The notes under the pieces were generated by a model, which was not told the DNA's origin, searched no databases, and saw only the letters and a program-made list of their open reading frames with translations. From positions 4,654,001 to 4,718,000 of the forward strand of contig NZ_OZ038525.1 of assembly GCF_964036645.1 (NCBI RefSeq): a stretch of 64,000 nucleotides of DNA, given 5' to 3'. Of this stretch, positions 18,276 through 26,147 are shown one piece after another (within the stretch, counting starts at the first letter, position 1; every line of letters begins with the position of its first letter). The stretch is from Tenacibaculum sp. 190524A02b (lineage in GTDB: Bacteria; Bacteroidota; Bacteroidia; Flavobacteriales; Flavobacteriaceae). The translations under genes were made by a program, and so were the position numbers.

Positions 18276-19724
18276 TTACCTTTTATTTAAATCCCAGTTG
18301 GCCTCCATGGCGTACTGTAGTGCTTCTTCTAAATGAGAATGATCGCATATGTGTACTTTTTGACAGCGTTTTTTTGCAGTTTCAATAGAATGATGTTTTC
18401 CTTGCTTAGGTAATTCTTCTATTCCTAGCGTATTTTTAATAATATCGGGAAATTTTGATGGATGTGCAGTAGCTAAACAAATAACTTTTCCGTCTCCTAA
18501 TTTTTTCTTTAATTTTTTAGCAGTAACTACAGCAACTGATCCATGAGGGTCTAATAAATAACCTTCATTTTCATAAATCTCTTTAATGGTATTAAGAGTT
18601 TCTTTATCTGAGGCGCTATAAGAAAGGAAATCTTTTTTATAAGACTCTTGAGAAATGTTATCAAACTCAACAAAACCTGTACTTTCAAATTGGTCTTTCC
18701 ATGCTTTGATTTTTAAAGGGTCTTTTCCGGTGCGAAAAAATAAATGTCTCCAAAAATTCATAGGGATTAATATATCAATAGCTGATGAAGCTGTTTCGTG
18801 AATGTCTTCTTTTGAAAAAAAGCCTTGTGAAAAAATACGATGTAGACAAGCGTTTTTATTATTTGCAGCCAAAAGAGTTGTTATAGGTAATCCCATTTCT
18901 TTTGCTAATGATCCTGCACAAAGGTTTCCAAAACCACCAGAAGGAACAGACATGTGTACACGCTCTCCTATAGTATCTACAACCTGAAAATAACCATAAA
19001 AATAGTGAACAGTTTGCATCATAATACGTCCCCAGTTAATAGAGTTTACACTTGATAATTTTAATTTACCTCTAAACTCTTTTTTAGCATAAAATTTTTT
19101 TATTACAGCATCAAGGTCGTCAGCTCCGTCTTTACAGTTAGCAACGCTTACAGGATGGATATTAGAATGGGGTAGTGTTGTTATTTGTCGTTCTTGTTCT
19201 TGGGTAATTTTTCCTTGAGGGTAGAGTACCCATGCATCTAGATTAGATTTTCCTGCAGCATAATGTGCAGTAGCGGGGCCAGTATCGCCTGTTGTTGCAA
19301 CTATAAGAGAAAGACGTTCATTTCGTTTTTTTAGAAAAAAGTTAACTAAATTTACCAAAAAAGCTAGTCCTACATCTTTAAATGAAATTGTAGGGCCATG
19401 GAAAAGTTCCATGATGTAGGTTTTTTCTATGGACTTTAAAGGGTGTAAGGGGATTATGTTTTCTTTTTCAAAAGTAACATATGACTCCTTCAGTAATTGT
19501 TTTAATTCAGCGCTTGAAATAATACTCCTATCTATGAAAAGCGATAAAATTTCAAAAGCTAAATCTATATAGTCTAAGCTTTTCCATTTTTGTAACTGTT
19601 GTTTAGAAATTTTTGGAAGCTCTTGAGGTACGTACAATCCTCCATCTGGAGCATATCCTGCTAGGATAGTTGTCTCAAAGTCTACAGGTTTTCCACCTCC
19701 TGTTATGCTTATGTATTTAACCAT
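18276..19724 (-). CDS. thrC: Threonine synthase
   Basis: A 482-residue PLP enzyme that converts O-phosphohomoserine to threonine. The PLP lysine is in HGPTISFKDVG (Lys116) and the phosphate cup is PSGGFGNL; ATTGDTGPA is also present. Length and the N-terminal ITGGGKPVDFETTILAGYAPDGGLYVP match the long (yeast/enterobacterial) subfamily. It overlaps the preceding ornithine-cyclodeaminase-like gene by 8 bp and is followed closely by a kinase gene, so the three are one transcript. Confidence 0.93.
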   Translation of the reverse strand: MVKYISITGGGKPVDFETTILAGYAPDGGLYVPQELPKISKQQLQKWKSLDYIDLAFEILSLFIDRSIISSAELKQLLKESYVTFEKENIIPLHPLKSIEKTYIMELFHGPTISFKDVGLAFLVNLVNFFLKKRNERLSLIVATTGDTGPATAHYAAGKSNLDAWVLYPQGKITQEQERQITTLPHSNIHPVSVANCKDGADDLDAVIKKFYAKKEFRGKLKLSSVNSINWGRIMMQTVHYFYGYFQVVDTIGERVHMSVPSGGFGNLCAGSLAKEMGLPITTLLAANNKNACLHRIFSQGFFSKEDIHETASSAIDILIPMNFWRHLFFRTGKDPLKIKAWKDQFESTGFVEFDNISQESYKKDFLSYSASDKETLNTIKEIYENEGYLLDPHGSVAVVTAKKLKKKLGDGKVICLATAHPSKFPDIIKNTLGIEELPKQGKHHSIETAKKRCQKVHICDHSHLEEALQYAMEANWDLNKR

Positions 19725-20667
19725 TTATATAATTTTTATAGGTAGCGGTACTTATCATAATATCTTGAACAGCTAGGCCAGTTAAGTCAGCTACAGTTAT
19801 TTGTTGATTATTTGTTCTTTGTAAAGAAGGGGTTTGTATAGCGTTTCCAAGCTCAATAATATTTTCAGGTAAAATTACCCCGTCTTTTATAGCTCTAAAA
19901 ATTTCACCTCTAGTTTTACTTTGAAAAATACTGTCGGAGATAATTAAATCTGCATTTTTTAATATTTCTCCTTCGAGTTCTCTTTTATTTTCAGTATCAG
20001 AACCTATTGCTGTTATGTGTGTGCCTGGTTGAATATCTTTTGTCAAAAGTAATGGAGTTTCTGAAGGTGTTGTAGTTATAATGAGGTTACAGTTTTTCGC
20101 TAGTTCAGAAGTAGTTTCAGCAATATGGATGTCAAAATCAGTATTCAATTCTTCTTTATATTTTTTAACAGCTGTTATACTTCTTCCCCAAACCCAAACA
20201 GTTTTACAAGGAGTATGTTCTTGAAGATATTGCAGTTGCAGTTTTGCTTGTATTCCTGTACCAATGATACCAATAGCATTTATATTTTTAGGGGCAAAAT
20301 ATTTTGCTACCAGTGCTCCAGCAGCGGCTGTTCTGATGTTGGTTAAATCTCCTCCATCTAATAGTATCGCTTTTAATTCACCTGTTTTTTGATTAAATAA
20401 AAGATTCATTCCTTGACTTGAAGATATCCCTAATTTAGAGTTTTCGTAAAAACCAGAAGCAATTTTGATACAATAAAAATCATCTTCTTTTATGTATCCA
20501 TATTTAATATGTACATCACCAGGAGGGTTTTCAAAAAGTAACTCTGCTACTGGTGGAATTATAGCTTTTCCAGAACTATACTTTATAAAAGCCTCTTCCA
20601 TAAGAGAAACGCTTTTTAGTTTAGGGAGGATGTTTTGAATGTCTTTCCTTTCAATAATAACTGCCAT
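19717..20667 (-). CDS. Ornithine cyclodeaminase / mu-crystallin family protein
   Basis: A 316-residue NAD(P)-binding protein of the OCD/mu-crystallin family: N-terminal EDFYCIKIASGFYEN, Rossmann segment AIGIIGTGIQAKLQLQYL and C-terminal DLTGLAVQDI. Members include ornithine cyclodeaminase, ketimine reductases, alanine dehydrogenases and SbnB-type enzymes. Which activity applies here is not evident. It is first gene of an operon with thrC and a homoserine-kinase-like gene, an unusual combination that hints at amino-acid or ketimine chemistry linked to threonine formation. Confidence 0.85.
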   Translation of the reverse strand: MAVIIERKDIQNILPKLKSVSLMEEAFIKYSSGKAIIPPVAELLFENPPGDVHIKYGYIKEDDFYCIKIASGFYENSKLGISSSQGMNLLFNQKTGELKAILLDGGDLTNIRTAAAGALVAKYFAPKNINAIGIIGTGIQAKLQLQYLQEHTPCKTVWVWGRSITAVKKYKEELNTDFDIHIAETTSELAKNCNLIITTTPSETPLLLTKDIQPGTHITAIGSDTENKRELEGEILKNADLIISDSIFQSKTRGEIFRAIKDGVILPENIIELGNAIQTPSLQRTNNQQITVADLTGLAVQDIMISTATYKNYING

Positions 20668-20694
20668 TTGTTTTTTTATTTTTTAATGTTAAAA

Positions 20695-20842
20695 ATAAAA
20701 AACCTCCATATACTAAATCAGTTTTAAGCTGATTAAGGTATATGGAGGTTTCCATAACTGGTACCAATATTTCCCTATTTTCTTCCTTAATGATGGAAAG
20801 CATTGATATTCATCAATTAATTTATGATGAAATAATTCTGTT
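20695..20842 (-). promoter_or_regulatory. Riboswitch/attenuator-like leader upstream of the OCD-thrC-kinase operon
   Basis: Reading the minus strand, a hairpin TTCATCA/TGATGAA (20831-20809) precedes a possible P1 stem UAUCAAU/AUUGGUA (20808-20802 with 20768-20762) that encloses CUUUCC/GGAAG. Next, GGTA-(CCAGT)-TATGGA pairs with TCCATATACC (20765-20737) as an antiterminator with a 5-nt bulge. The last segment is also the 5' arm of a ~20-bp terminator (20750-20701) ending in T-rich sequence 28 bp before the gene. P1 and the antiterminator compete for GGTA. It matches no riboswitch class I recognise, and there is no Thr-rich leader peptide. Confidence 0.7.
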
Positions 20843-20847
20843 AAAAA

Positions 20848-20855
20848 CAAATATA
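20848..20855 (-). promoter_or_regulatory. -7 promoter element of the OCD-thrC-kinase operon
   Basis: TATATTTG on the minus strand fits the Bacteroidota TAnnTTTG -7 consensus exactly and would place the start of transcription just before the structured leader. No clear -33 TTG is seen at the usual distance. Confidence 0.5.
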
Positions 20856-21010
20856 ATATATTTATTTAATACCTATAATGTTAAATGGGTTTTTATAAAA
20901 AGTTAGGGAAGAGTTATTTCTGGTAAAAAAGTGATGTGTTTTTTGCTTGCAATTTTTGAGATTAAAGCTGGGAGCTTTTAGTGCTGAGTCTTTACTTATT
21001 TTTATAAACA
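20856..21010. other. Gene-free spacer between leader and tRNA terminator
   Basis: AT-rich sequence with one small inverted repeat (AAAGCT-CCC-AGCTTT on the minus strand) and no convincing ORF or RNA gene. Confidence 0.4.
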
Positions 21011-21046
21011 TAAAAAAGCTCTTCAATATAATATTGAAGAGCTTTT
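21011..21046 (-). terminator. Terminator downstream of tRNA-Asp
   Basis: The long perfect stem AGCTCTTCAATA / TATTGAAGAGCT is flanked by A and T tracts, just past the 3' end of the tRNA-Asp gene on the minus strand. Confidence 0.88.
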
Positions 21047-21048
21047 AG

Positions 21049-21122
21049 CGGTCTGGACGGGACTCGAACCCGCGACCCCATGCGTGACAGGCATGTATTC
21101 TAACCAGCTGAACTACCAGACC
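21049..21122 (-). tRNA. tRNA-Asp (anticodon GTC)
   Basis: A complete 74-nt cloverleaf on the minus strand: acceptor GGTCTGG/CCAGACC, D-arm GTTCAGCTGGTTAGAATAC, anticodon loop CTGTCAC with GTC, variable loop GGGTC and T-arm GCGGGTTCGAGTCCCGC. The discriminator base is G, as required for Asp identity. CCA is not encoded. It is followed by an intrinsic terminator. Confidence 0.97.
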
Positions 21123-21214
21123 GTTGCTTAAAGCGGTTGCAAATATAAAATTACTTTTTGTATTTGCAAATATTTTTTAAAGAACTATTCTCGTTTTTTT
21201 TGAGAAAATCTTAG

Positions 21215-21288
21215 CGGTCTGGACGGGACTCGAACCCGCGACCCCATGCGTGACAGGCATGTATTCTAACCAGCTGAACTACCAGACC
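21215..21288 (-). tRNA. tRNA-Asp (anticodon GTC), second copy
   Basis: A 74-nt gene identical to the copy at 21049-21122, with anticodon GTC and the same stems. The two copies share a few matching bases on each flank, and 92 bp of non-coding sequence separates them, pointing to tandem duplication. They are probably co-transcribed and end at the terminator at 21011-21046. Confidence 0.97.
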
Positions 21289-21343
21289 GTTGCGCTAAGC
21301 GGATGCAAATATATAACTTTTTTTTAATTAAAAAAGCAATTTT

Positions 21344-22267
21344 TTATAAAATTTTACGCCTGCTGATAAGATAACTGGTAAGTATATCTTTATAGCCTTT
21401 TCTAATGTTTACAGGAATGTAATCAATTTTATATTGCAAGCATTTGTTTTTTAGTTTCTTGAAGTATTCAGAGGTGAGTTCATTATATTTTTCTTGTACA
21501 TTTTCGGCGTATAAATTTATTTCATCGCCAGTTTCAACATCGACAAACTTTTTTGGGGTATTGTCAAAATTAAATAAAAGTTCAAGTTCTTTATCATAAG
21601 TATGAAATAAAATTACTTCATGTTTATTATGTTTTAAGTGTCTTAAAGCGTCAAAAAGTTCATCTTCTTTTTTTGACGTTTGAAACATATCTGTAAATAT
21701 AAATATAAGGGAACGCCTATGGATTTTTTCCGCAATTTCATGCAAAAACTCGTACGTTTGAGTTGAACTAGTAGACGAATTGGAAATTAATTTTTCTAGT
21801 TGTGTTAATATCATTTTTCTATGACGTTCGCTTCCTTTCTCAGGAGCATAGTATTCGTAAGTATCAGAATATACACTCAATCCTACAGCATCTCTTTGCC
21901 GTTTTAAAATTTCCATTAGGCATGCAGAAGCAATAGCAGAAAAACCAATTTTATTTAAGTTGTTGATATTTTGGTTTTTACTTGTAGGGAAATGCATGGA
22001 AGCAGAGTTGTCAATAATAATATGACATCTTAAATTAGTTTCTTCTTCGTATTTTTTGGTATATAATTTTTCTGTTTTAGCAAAAAGTTTCCAATCTATA
22101 TGCCTAGTGCTTTCTCCTTTATTATAGAGCTTATGTTCTGAAAACTCTACTGAAAATCCATGAAAAGGACTTTTATGCATTCCTGTTATAAAACCTTCAA
22201 CTACTTGTTTAGCTAATAACTCTAGATTTTTTATTTCGGAAGTAAGTCCATTGTTTAATTCTATCAT
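21344..22267 (-). CDS. DUF58 domain-containing protein (vWA-like)
   Basis: A protein of about 307 residues. The N-terminal part has GFITGMHKSPFHGFSVEFSEH and the DUF58 core GESTRHIDWKLFAKTEKLYTKKYEEE, followed by the von Willebrand A metal-site motif IIDNSASMHF (DxSxS). DUF58 proteins usually act with a MoxR-type AAA ATPase and vWA/TPR proteins of the aerotolerance (Bat) cluster; none is adjacent. I choose the start at 22267 (MIELNNGL) because an earlier in-frame start at 22297 falls inside the terminator hairpin of trxA. Confidence 0.9.
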   Translation of the reverse strand: MIELNNGLTSEIKNLELLAKQVVEGFITGMHKSPFHGFSVEFSEHKLYNKGESTRHIDWKLFAKTEKLYTKKYEEETNLRCHIIIDNSASMHFPTSKNQNINNLNKIGFSAIASACLMEILKRQRDAVGLSVYSDTYEYYAPEKGSERHRKMILTQLEKLISNSSTSSTQTYEFLHEIAEKIHRRSLIFIFTDMFQTSKKEDELFDALRHLKHNKHEVILFHTYDKELELLFNFDNTPKKFVDVETGDEINLYAENVQEKYNELTSEYFKKLKNKCLQYKIDYIPVNIRKGYKDILTSYLISRRKIL

Positions 22268-22283
22268 ATGCATCGAAAATAAT

Positions 22284-22314
22284 AAAAGGTCTGGCAACTG
22301 CCAAACCTTTTATT
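22284..22314 (-). terminator. Terminator of trxA
   Basis: The hairpin AAAAGGT(T)TGGCA / TGCCA(G)ACCTTTT followed by a T-rich run lies between the trxA stop and the DUF58 start. Confidence 0.7.
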
Positions 22315-22340
22315 ATAAGTATTATTGTTAGCTAACAGAA

Positions 22341-22658
22341 TTATAAAGCAGCATCAATTTTATCTGTATATGTTTTTTTAGGTGCTGCACCAACTTGCTT
22401 ATCAACTACTTCTCCATTTTTAAAGATTAAAACGGTAGGGATGTTTCTTACACCGTACTTAGCAGCAAATTCTTGGTTTGCATCTACGTCTACTTTACCA
22501 ACAATGGCTTTGCCTTCATATTCACTACTGATTTCATCTACAATAGGAGATACCATTCTACATGGTCCACACCAAGCTGCCCAAAAATCTACTAATACTG
22601 GTTTGTCTGAATTTAATACTACTTCTTGAAAAGAAGCATCTGTTATTTCTAATGCCAT
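22341..22658 (-). CDS. trxA: Thioredoxin
   Basis: A 105-residue cytosolic thioredoxin with the active site WCGPC at residues 29-33, the cis-Pro segment RNIPTVLIFKNGEVV, and the buried Asp in VDFWAAW. It is a general dithiol reductant for ribonucleotide reductase, methionine sulfoxide reductases and other enzymes. It has normal length and its own terminator. Confidence 0.97.
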   Translation of the reverse strand: MALEITDASFQEVVLNSDKPVLVDFWAAWCGPCRMVSPIVDEISSEYEGKAIVGKVDVDANQEFAAKYGVRNIPTVLIFKNGEVVDKQVGAAPKKTYTDKIDAAL

Positions 22659-22811
22659 TTATGTTATATTTTATATTGAGGGTTAATTTCTCGTTTACAG
22701 TACAAAAGTAAACAAATATTTTACCATTGCAATTTTAAGAAAATTGGTTTTTATTATCAGAGCATCAATTGTTTTTATTTGAAGGAAGTTTTTTAATCTA
22801 TAAATAATCTT

Positions 22812-22819
22812 TAAATTTG
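22812..22819 (+). promoter_or_regulatory. -7 promoter element of metK
   Basis: TAAATTTG fits TAnnTTTG exactly. Initiation about 6-7 bases downstream would begin the transcript near 22826, just ahead of the SAM-II-like aptamer. The perfect 20-bp palindrome at 22821-22840 would then be only half transcribed. Confidence 0.6.
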
Positions 22820-22835
22820 CCCTCTAAATTAATTT

Positions 22836-22914
22836 AGAGGAGAAATTTGTTCTGATTGCAACCTCATTAAAAAATGCTAAAGCAGTATTTAAATTACTTC
22901 TTTTTGCAGCAATC
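22836..22914 (+). promoter_or_regulatory. Probable SAM-II riboswitch upstream of metK
   Basis: The segment 22837-22883 follows the SAM-II layout: P1 strand GAGG, a loop with AAATTTGT and GATTGCAA, P1 closing strand CCTC, an A-rich linker, then the highly conserved TGCTAAAGC. SAM-II aptamers are common upstream of methionine/SAM genes in Bacteroidota, which agrees with metK downstream. GCAATCA at 22909-22915 is complementary to TGATTGC of the aptamer (from 22853), a possible alternative structure linking ligand binding to expression. The identification is from memory of the motif. Confidence 0.75.
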
Positions 22915-22957
22915 AAATCAACTTTCTTTCTGTGTAAATATTTAAAAGAAATTATTT

Positions 22958-24211
22958 ATGTCATATTTTTTTACCTCTGAAAGTGTTTCAGAAGGGCATC
23001 CAGATAAAGTTGCAGATCAAATTTCAGATGCGTTAATAGATAACTTTTTAGCATTTGATTCAGATTCTAAAGTAGCTTGTGAAACATTGGTAACTACTGG
23101 TCAAGTAGTTTTAGCTGGTGAAGTAAAATCAAACACCTATTTAGATGTTCAGAAAATAGCACGTGATGTTATTAATAAAATAGGATATACTAAAGGCGAG
23201 TATATGTTTGATGGGAACTCATGTGGGGTTTTATCGGCTATACATGAACAATCAGATGATATTAATAGAGGAGTAGATAGAGCCAGTAAAGAGGAGCAAG
23301 GAGCAGGAGATCAAGGTATGATGTTTGGATACGCTACGAATGAAACTCAAAATTATATGCCTTTAGCATTAGATTTGTCTCATTTGATTTTGAAAGAATT
23401 GGCAGTATTGCGTAGAGAAAGTAAAGAGATTACTTATTTACGTCCAGATGCTAAAAGTCAGGTAACTATTGAATATTCTGATGATAATGTTCCGCAACGT
23501 ATTGAAGCAATTGTAGTTTCTACACAGCATGATGATTTTGATGCAGATGAAGAAATGTTAGCTAAGATTAGAAAAGATATCGTAGAGATTTTAATTCCAA
23601 GGGTAAAAGCAAAATTAACCCCTGAAATTCAAGGATTATTTAATGAGGATATAAAATATCATATAAATCCAACAGGTAAATTTGTTATTGGTGGTCCTCA
23701 TGGAGATACTGGATTGACTGGTAGAAAAATTATTGTGGATACCTATGGAGGAAAAGGAGCACATGGAGGCGGAGCTTTTTCAGGGAAAGATCCTAGTAAA
23801 GTAGATAGGTCTGCTGCTTATGCAACGCGCCACATAGCTAAAAATTTAGTAGCTGCTGGAGTGGCTGATGAGGTTTTAGTTCAAGTTTCTTATGCTATTG
23901 GTGTAGTAGAACCAATGGGGATTTTTGTAGATACGTATGGTACCGCTAAAGTTGATTTAACTGATGGAGAAATAGCTCAAAAAGTTTCTGAAGTTTTTGA
24001 TATGCGTCCACATGCTATAGAGGAACGTTTAAAATTAAGAACTCCAATGTATAGCGAAACAGCAGCTTATGGGCACATGGGGCGTGTAAATGAAGTAGTT
24101 TCTAAAACATTTACACAACCTAATGGAGAACAAAAAACAATGGATGTAGAGTTGTTTACTTGGGAAAAGTTAGATTATGTAGCTAAAGTTAAAGAAGCAT
24201 TTCAATTGTAA
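22958..24211 (+). CDS. metK: S-adenosylmethionine synthetase
   Basis: A 417-residue enzyme forming SAM from methionine and ATP. All three domains are present: the N-terminal [18 protein letters not shown], the ATP-binding hexapeptide GAGDQG, and the P-loop-like [18 protein letters not shown]. It has normal length for the Bacteroidota form. Transcribed alone behind a SAM-II-type leader, implying feedback by its product, and closed by a strong terminator. Confidence 0.98.
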   Translation: MSYFFTSESVSEGHPDKVADQISDALIDNFLAFDSDSKVACETLVTTGQVVLAGEVKSNTYLDVQKIARDVINKIGYTKGEYMFDGNSCGVLSAIHEQSDDINRGVDRASKEEQGAGDQGMMFGYATNETQNYMPLALDLSHLILKELAVLRRESKEITYLRPDAKSQVTIEYSDDNVPQRIEAIVVSTQHDDFDADEEMLAKIRKDIVEILIPRVKAKLTPEIQGLFNEDIKYHINPTGKFVIGGPHGDTGLTGRKIIVDTYGGKGAHGGGAFSGKDPSKVDRSAAYATRHIAKNLVAAGVADEVLVQVSYAIGVVEPMGIFVDTYGTAKVDLTDGEIAQKVSEVFDMRPHAIEERLKLRTPMYSETAAYGHMGRVNEVVSKTFTQPNGEQKTMDVELFTWEKLDYVAKVKEAFQL

Positions 24212-24236
24212 GTAGCCAAAGAATTATATATATGCT

Positions 24237-24267
24237 AAAACCTCGGAGATTATCCGAGGTTTTTTTA
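24237..24267 (+). terminator. Terminator of metK
   Basis: The stem AACCTCGGA / TCCGAGGTT is followed by eight T, 25 bp after the metK stop. Confidence 0.88.
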
Positions 24268-24287
24268 GTTGTTGATTTTAATTTGTA

Positions 24288-24665
24288 TTAGTTTACTCGC
24301 CAAGGCGGATTTTTTCTATTTTCACCAGCTGTAAATAAAATTAATTTATTTCCATCTGGATCTATTAAATGAGCTTCACGCCACAACCAATTTTGGTCAG
24401 TTGGAAGTAAAGTAAATTGAATTCCTTTTCCTTGTAAAAGTTTTACAAGTTCATCAAGATTATCATCTTCAAAATAAACTGTAATACTACTTTCTTTAGG
24501 GAGATTTTCTGTATAGTGAATAGAAAAAGTACTCTCACCGTCTGGAAGTTCAAATCGAACGTATCTAGGACTTGCATCTACAATTAGATGCAAGCCTAGT
24601 TTTTTATAAAAATCTACAGATTTTTTAACATTGTTAGAGGGTATGGTTACTTGGTTTAAGCGCAT
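24288..24665 (-). CDS. VOC (glyoxalase/bleomycin-resistance) family protein
   Basis: A 125-residue vicinal-oxygen-chelate protein with two beta-alpha-beta-beta-beta modules: MRLNQVTIPSNNVKKSVDFYKKLGLHLI at the start and WREAHLIDPDGNKLILF near the end, with HLIDPDGN being typical. Such proteins bind metals and act as lyases, dioxygenases or drug-binding proteins; the substrate here is unknown. It overlaps the end of the MFS gene by 32 bp and must be co-transcribed with it, so its role may relate to the exported compound. Confidence 0.88.
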   Translation of the reverse strand: MRLNQVTIPSNNVKKSVDFYKKLGLHLIVDASPRYVRFELPDGESTFSIHYTENLPKESSITVYFEDDNLDELVKLLQGKGIQFTLLPTDQNWLWREAHLIDPDGNKLILFTAGENRKNPPWRVN

Positions 24666-25866
24666 GTTTCTCTTTTTTTATAATTTTCATTAAAATTAGA
24701 AGTGATAGCATTCCTATAAAAGAAAGCCCAATCATAACCGTCCAAGTATTATTAAAGCCCATTCCATCTACCATTTGTAATCCAAGGTTATGCCCGAATA
24801 TATGTGAAATAGAAAAAGCAATACTATAAAAGGCCATGTACTCTCCTTGTTTTCCTTTTTTAGCACGTTCCATTACAAATGCATTTGAAAAAGGAAAAGC
24901 AATCATTTCTCCAATAGTCATTAATAACATCCCTATAATTAATATACCTGCCCAGCTAGTTAAGTTTAATACTAAAAAACTTAGCCCTGTTAAGAATAAA
25001 CCAAAGAACATCAGTAATTCCTTAGTGTATTTACTATTTTCTAACCATTTTATTAGAGGCATTTCCAAAATAAAAATAGCAAAACCATTCATCCCCATTA
25101 ATAGCCCAATTTCAAGTTCAGATAAATGGTGTCCATCTTTATAATATAGAGGCATTGTTGAAAAATATTGTAAGAATATAAAACCAAAAATAAACATGCT
25201 TACAAAGAATACCCAAAAGGCATTATCTGAAAATACAGAAATAGGGTTCTTAACTTCCACTTCATCTGTTACTTTAGATTTTTTAGGGTTTAATACATTG
25301 ATTAGTAGAAAGGTTGCTAGTATACAGGTAACGCCATCTACCCAAAATAAACCACTATAGCCTATTGAAGAAATAATTATTCCACCTACTGCAGGACCCG
25401 CTGTAAAACCTAGATTAATAGCTAAACGTATTAGGGTTACAGAACGTGTTTTGTTTTCAGGTTTACTATAGGCACTTAATGCAACAAACATAGCGGGTCT
25501 AAAAGTATCTGCAACAAGCATTACTAAAAATATACCTATACAGAAACCTATAAAACTGGTTACAAATTGCAAAGCAATGAATAGCAATCCAGTTAAGAAT
25601 AAACTAGCCTTCATGACTTTGTAGTAACCAATTTTGTCTGTTAACTTTCCTCCAGCAAAAGATCCAAAAACAGAGCCTAAGCCAAAACAAGTCATAATCC
25701 AACCTACATCTTTTAAGGTAAAATCTAAATTTTTAGTTAAATACAAGGATAAGAAAGGTACTACCATAGTACCAGCTCTGTTGATTAATGTAATTAAAGA
25801 TAACCACCAAACTTCATTTGAGAGTCCTTTAAAAGTGTCTAAATAATTTAAATAGAGTTTTTTCAT
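24634..25866 (-). CDS. MFS transporter (drug/H+ antiporter-like)
   Basis: A 410-residue major facilitator with about 12 membrane segments. The loop 2-3 signature GGKLTDKIGYYKVM is near residue 72, and AINLGFTAGPAVGG in TM5 resembles antiporter motif C. The family exports small molecules; the substrate is unknown. The gene is preceded by a leader containing a short reading frame, hairpins and an intrinsic terminator (25906-26066), a layout often seen in front of inducible drug exporters. Confidence 0.88.
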   Translation of the reverse strand: MKKLYLNYLDTFKGLSNEVWWLSLITLINRAGTMVVPFLSLYLTKNLDFTLKDVGWIMTCFGLGSVFGSFAGGKLTDKIGYYKVMKASLFLTGLLFIALQFVTSFIGFCIGIFLVMLVADTFRPAMFVALSAYSKPENKTRSVTLIRLAINLGFTAGPAVGGIIISSIGYSGLFWVDGVTCILATFLLINVLNPKKSKVTDEVEVKNPISVFSDNAFWVFFVSMFIFGFIFLQYFSTMPLYYKDGHHLSELEIGLLMGMNGFAIFILEMPLIKWLENSKYTKELLMFFGLFLTGLSFLVLNLTSWAGILIIGMLLMTIGEMIAFPFSNAFVMERAKKGKQGEYMAFYSIAFSISHIFGHNLGLQMVDGMGFNNTWTVMIGLSFIGMLSLLILMKIIKKEKHALKPSNHTL

Positions 25867-25905
25867 AGTGCTAAAATTTAGTTATTTATTGATGTTTGTA
25901 AAATT

Positions 25906-26066
25906 AAAAAGTCCGACTGTTAAGTCGGACTTTTTGTAATAGATATGATTTATTTTTATATAATCATAATACATAAAAAGCCCGCTGTTTACCATCTCTT
26001 AAGACAGTTGACCAACATTGCTTATATGTATTAAAAATTGTCATTTTATTATTTTGTGCTTTTTTC
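25906..26066 (-). promoter_or_regulatory. uORF/hairpin/terminator leader of the MFS-VOC operon
   Basis: On the minus strand a -7 element TAGTTTTG (26080-26073) would start a transcript near 26066. It contains an outer stem AATACATA/TATGTATT (26032-26025 with 25975-25968) reinforced by AAGC/GCTT, and an inner hairpin CTGT/ACAG. Inside lies a nine-codon frame MLVNCLKRW (26021-25992). Downstream is an intrinsic terminator with stem AAAAAGTCCGAC/GTCGGACTTTTT (25935-25906), 40 bp before the MFS start. The order promoter, structure, terminator, transporter indicates conditional termination; the trigger is unknown. Confidence 0.65.
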
Positions 26067-26147
26067 GCTCCTCAAAACTATGAAAAAAATAAATATGTTT
26101 ACCAAAAAATAAATATATATTAGTTTTTTATATTGATTTTAAATAAT

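Noticed and set aside
20676..20855. Reading frames through the thr-operon leader (one from a TTG with Trp codons, one from an ATG with METSIYLNQ) as possible leader peptides.
   Set aside because: Both run through the terminator palindrome and neither concentrates codons for an amino acid relevant to the operon. Kept only as an alternative to a riboswitch.
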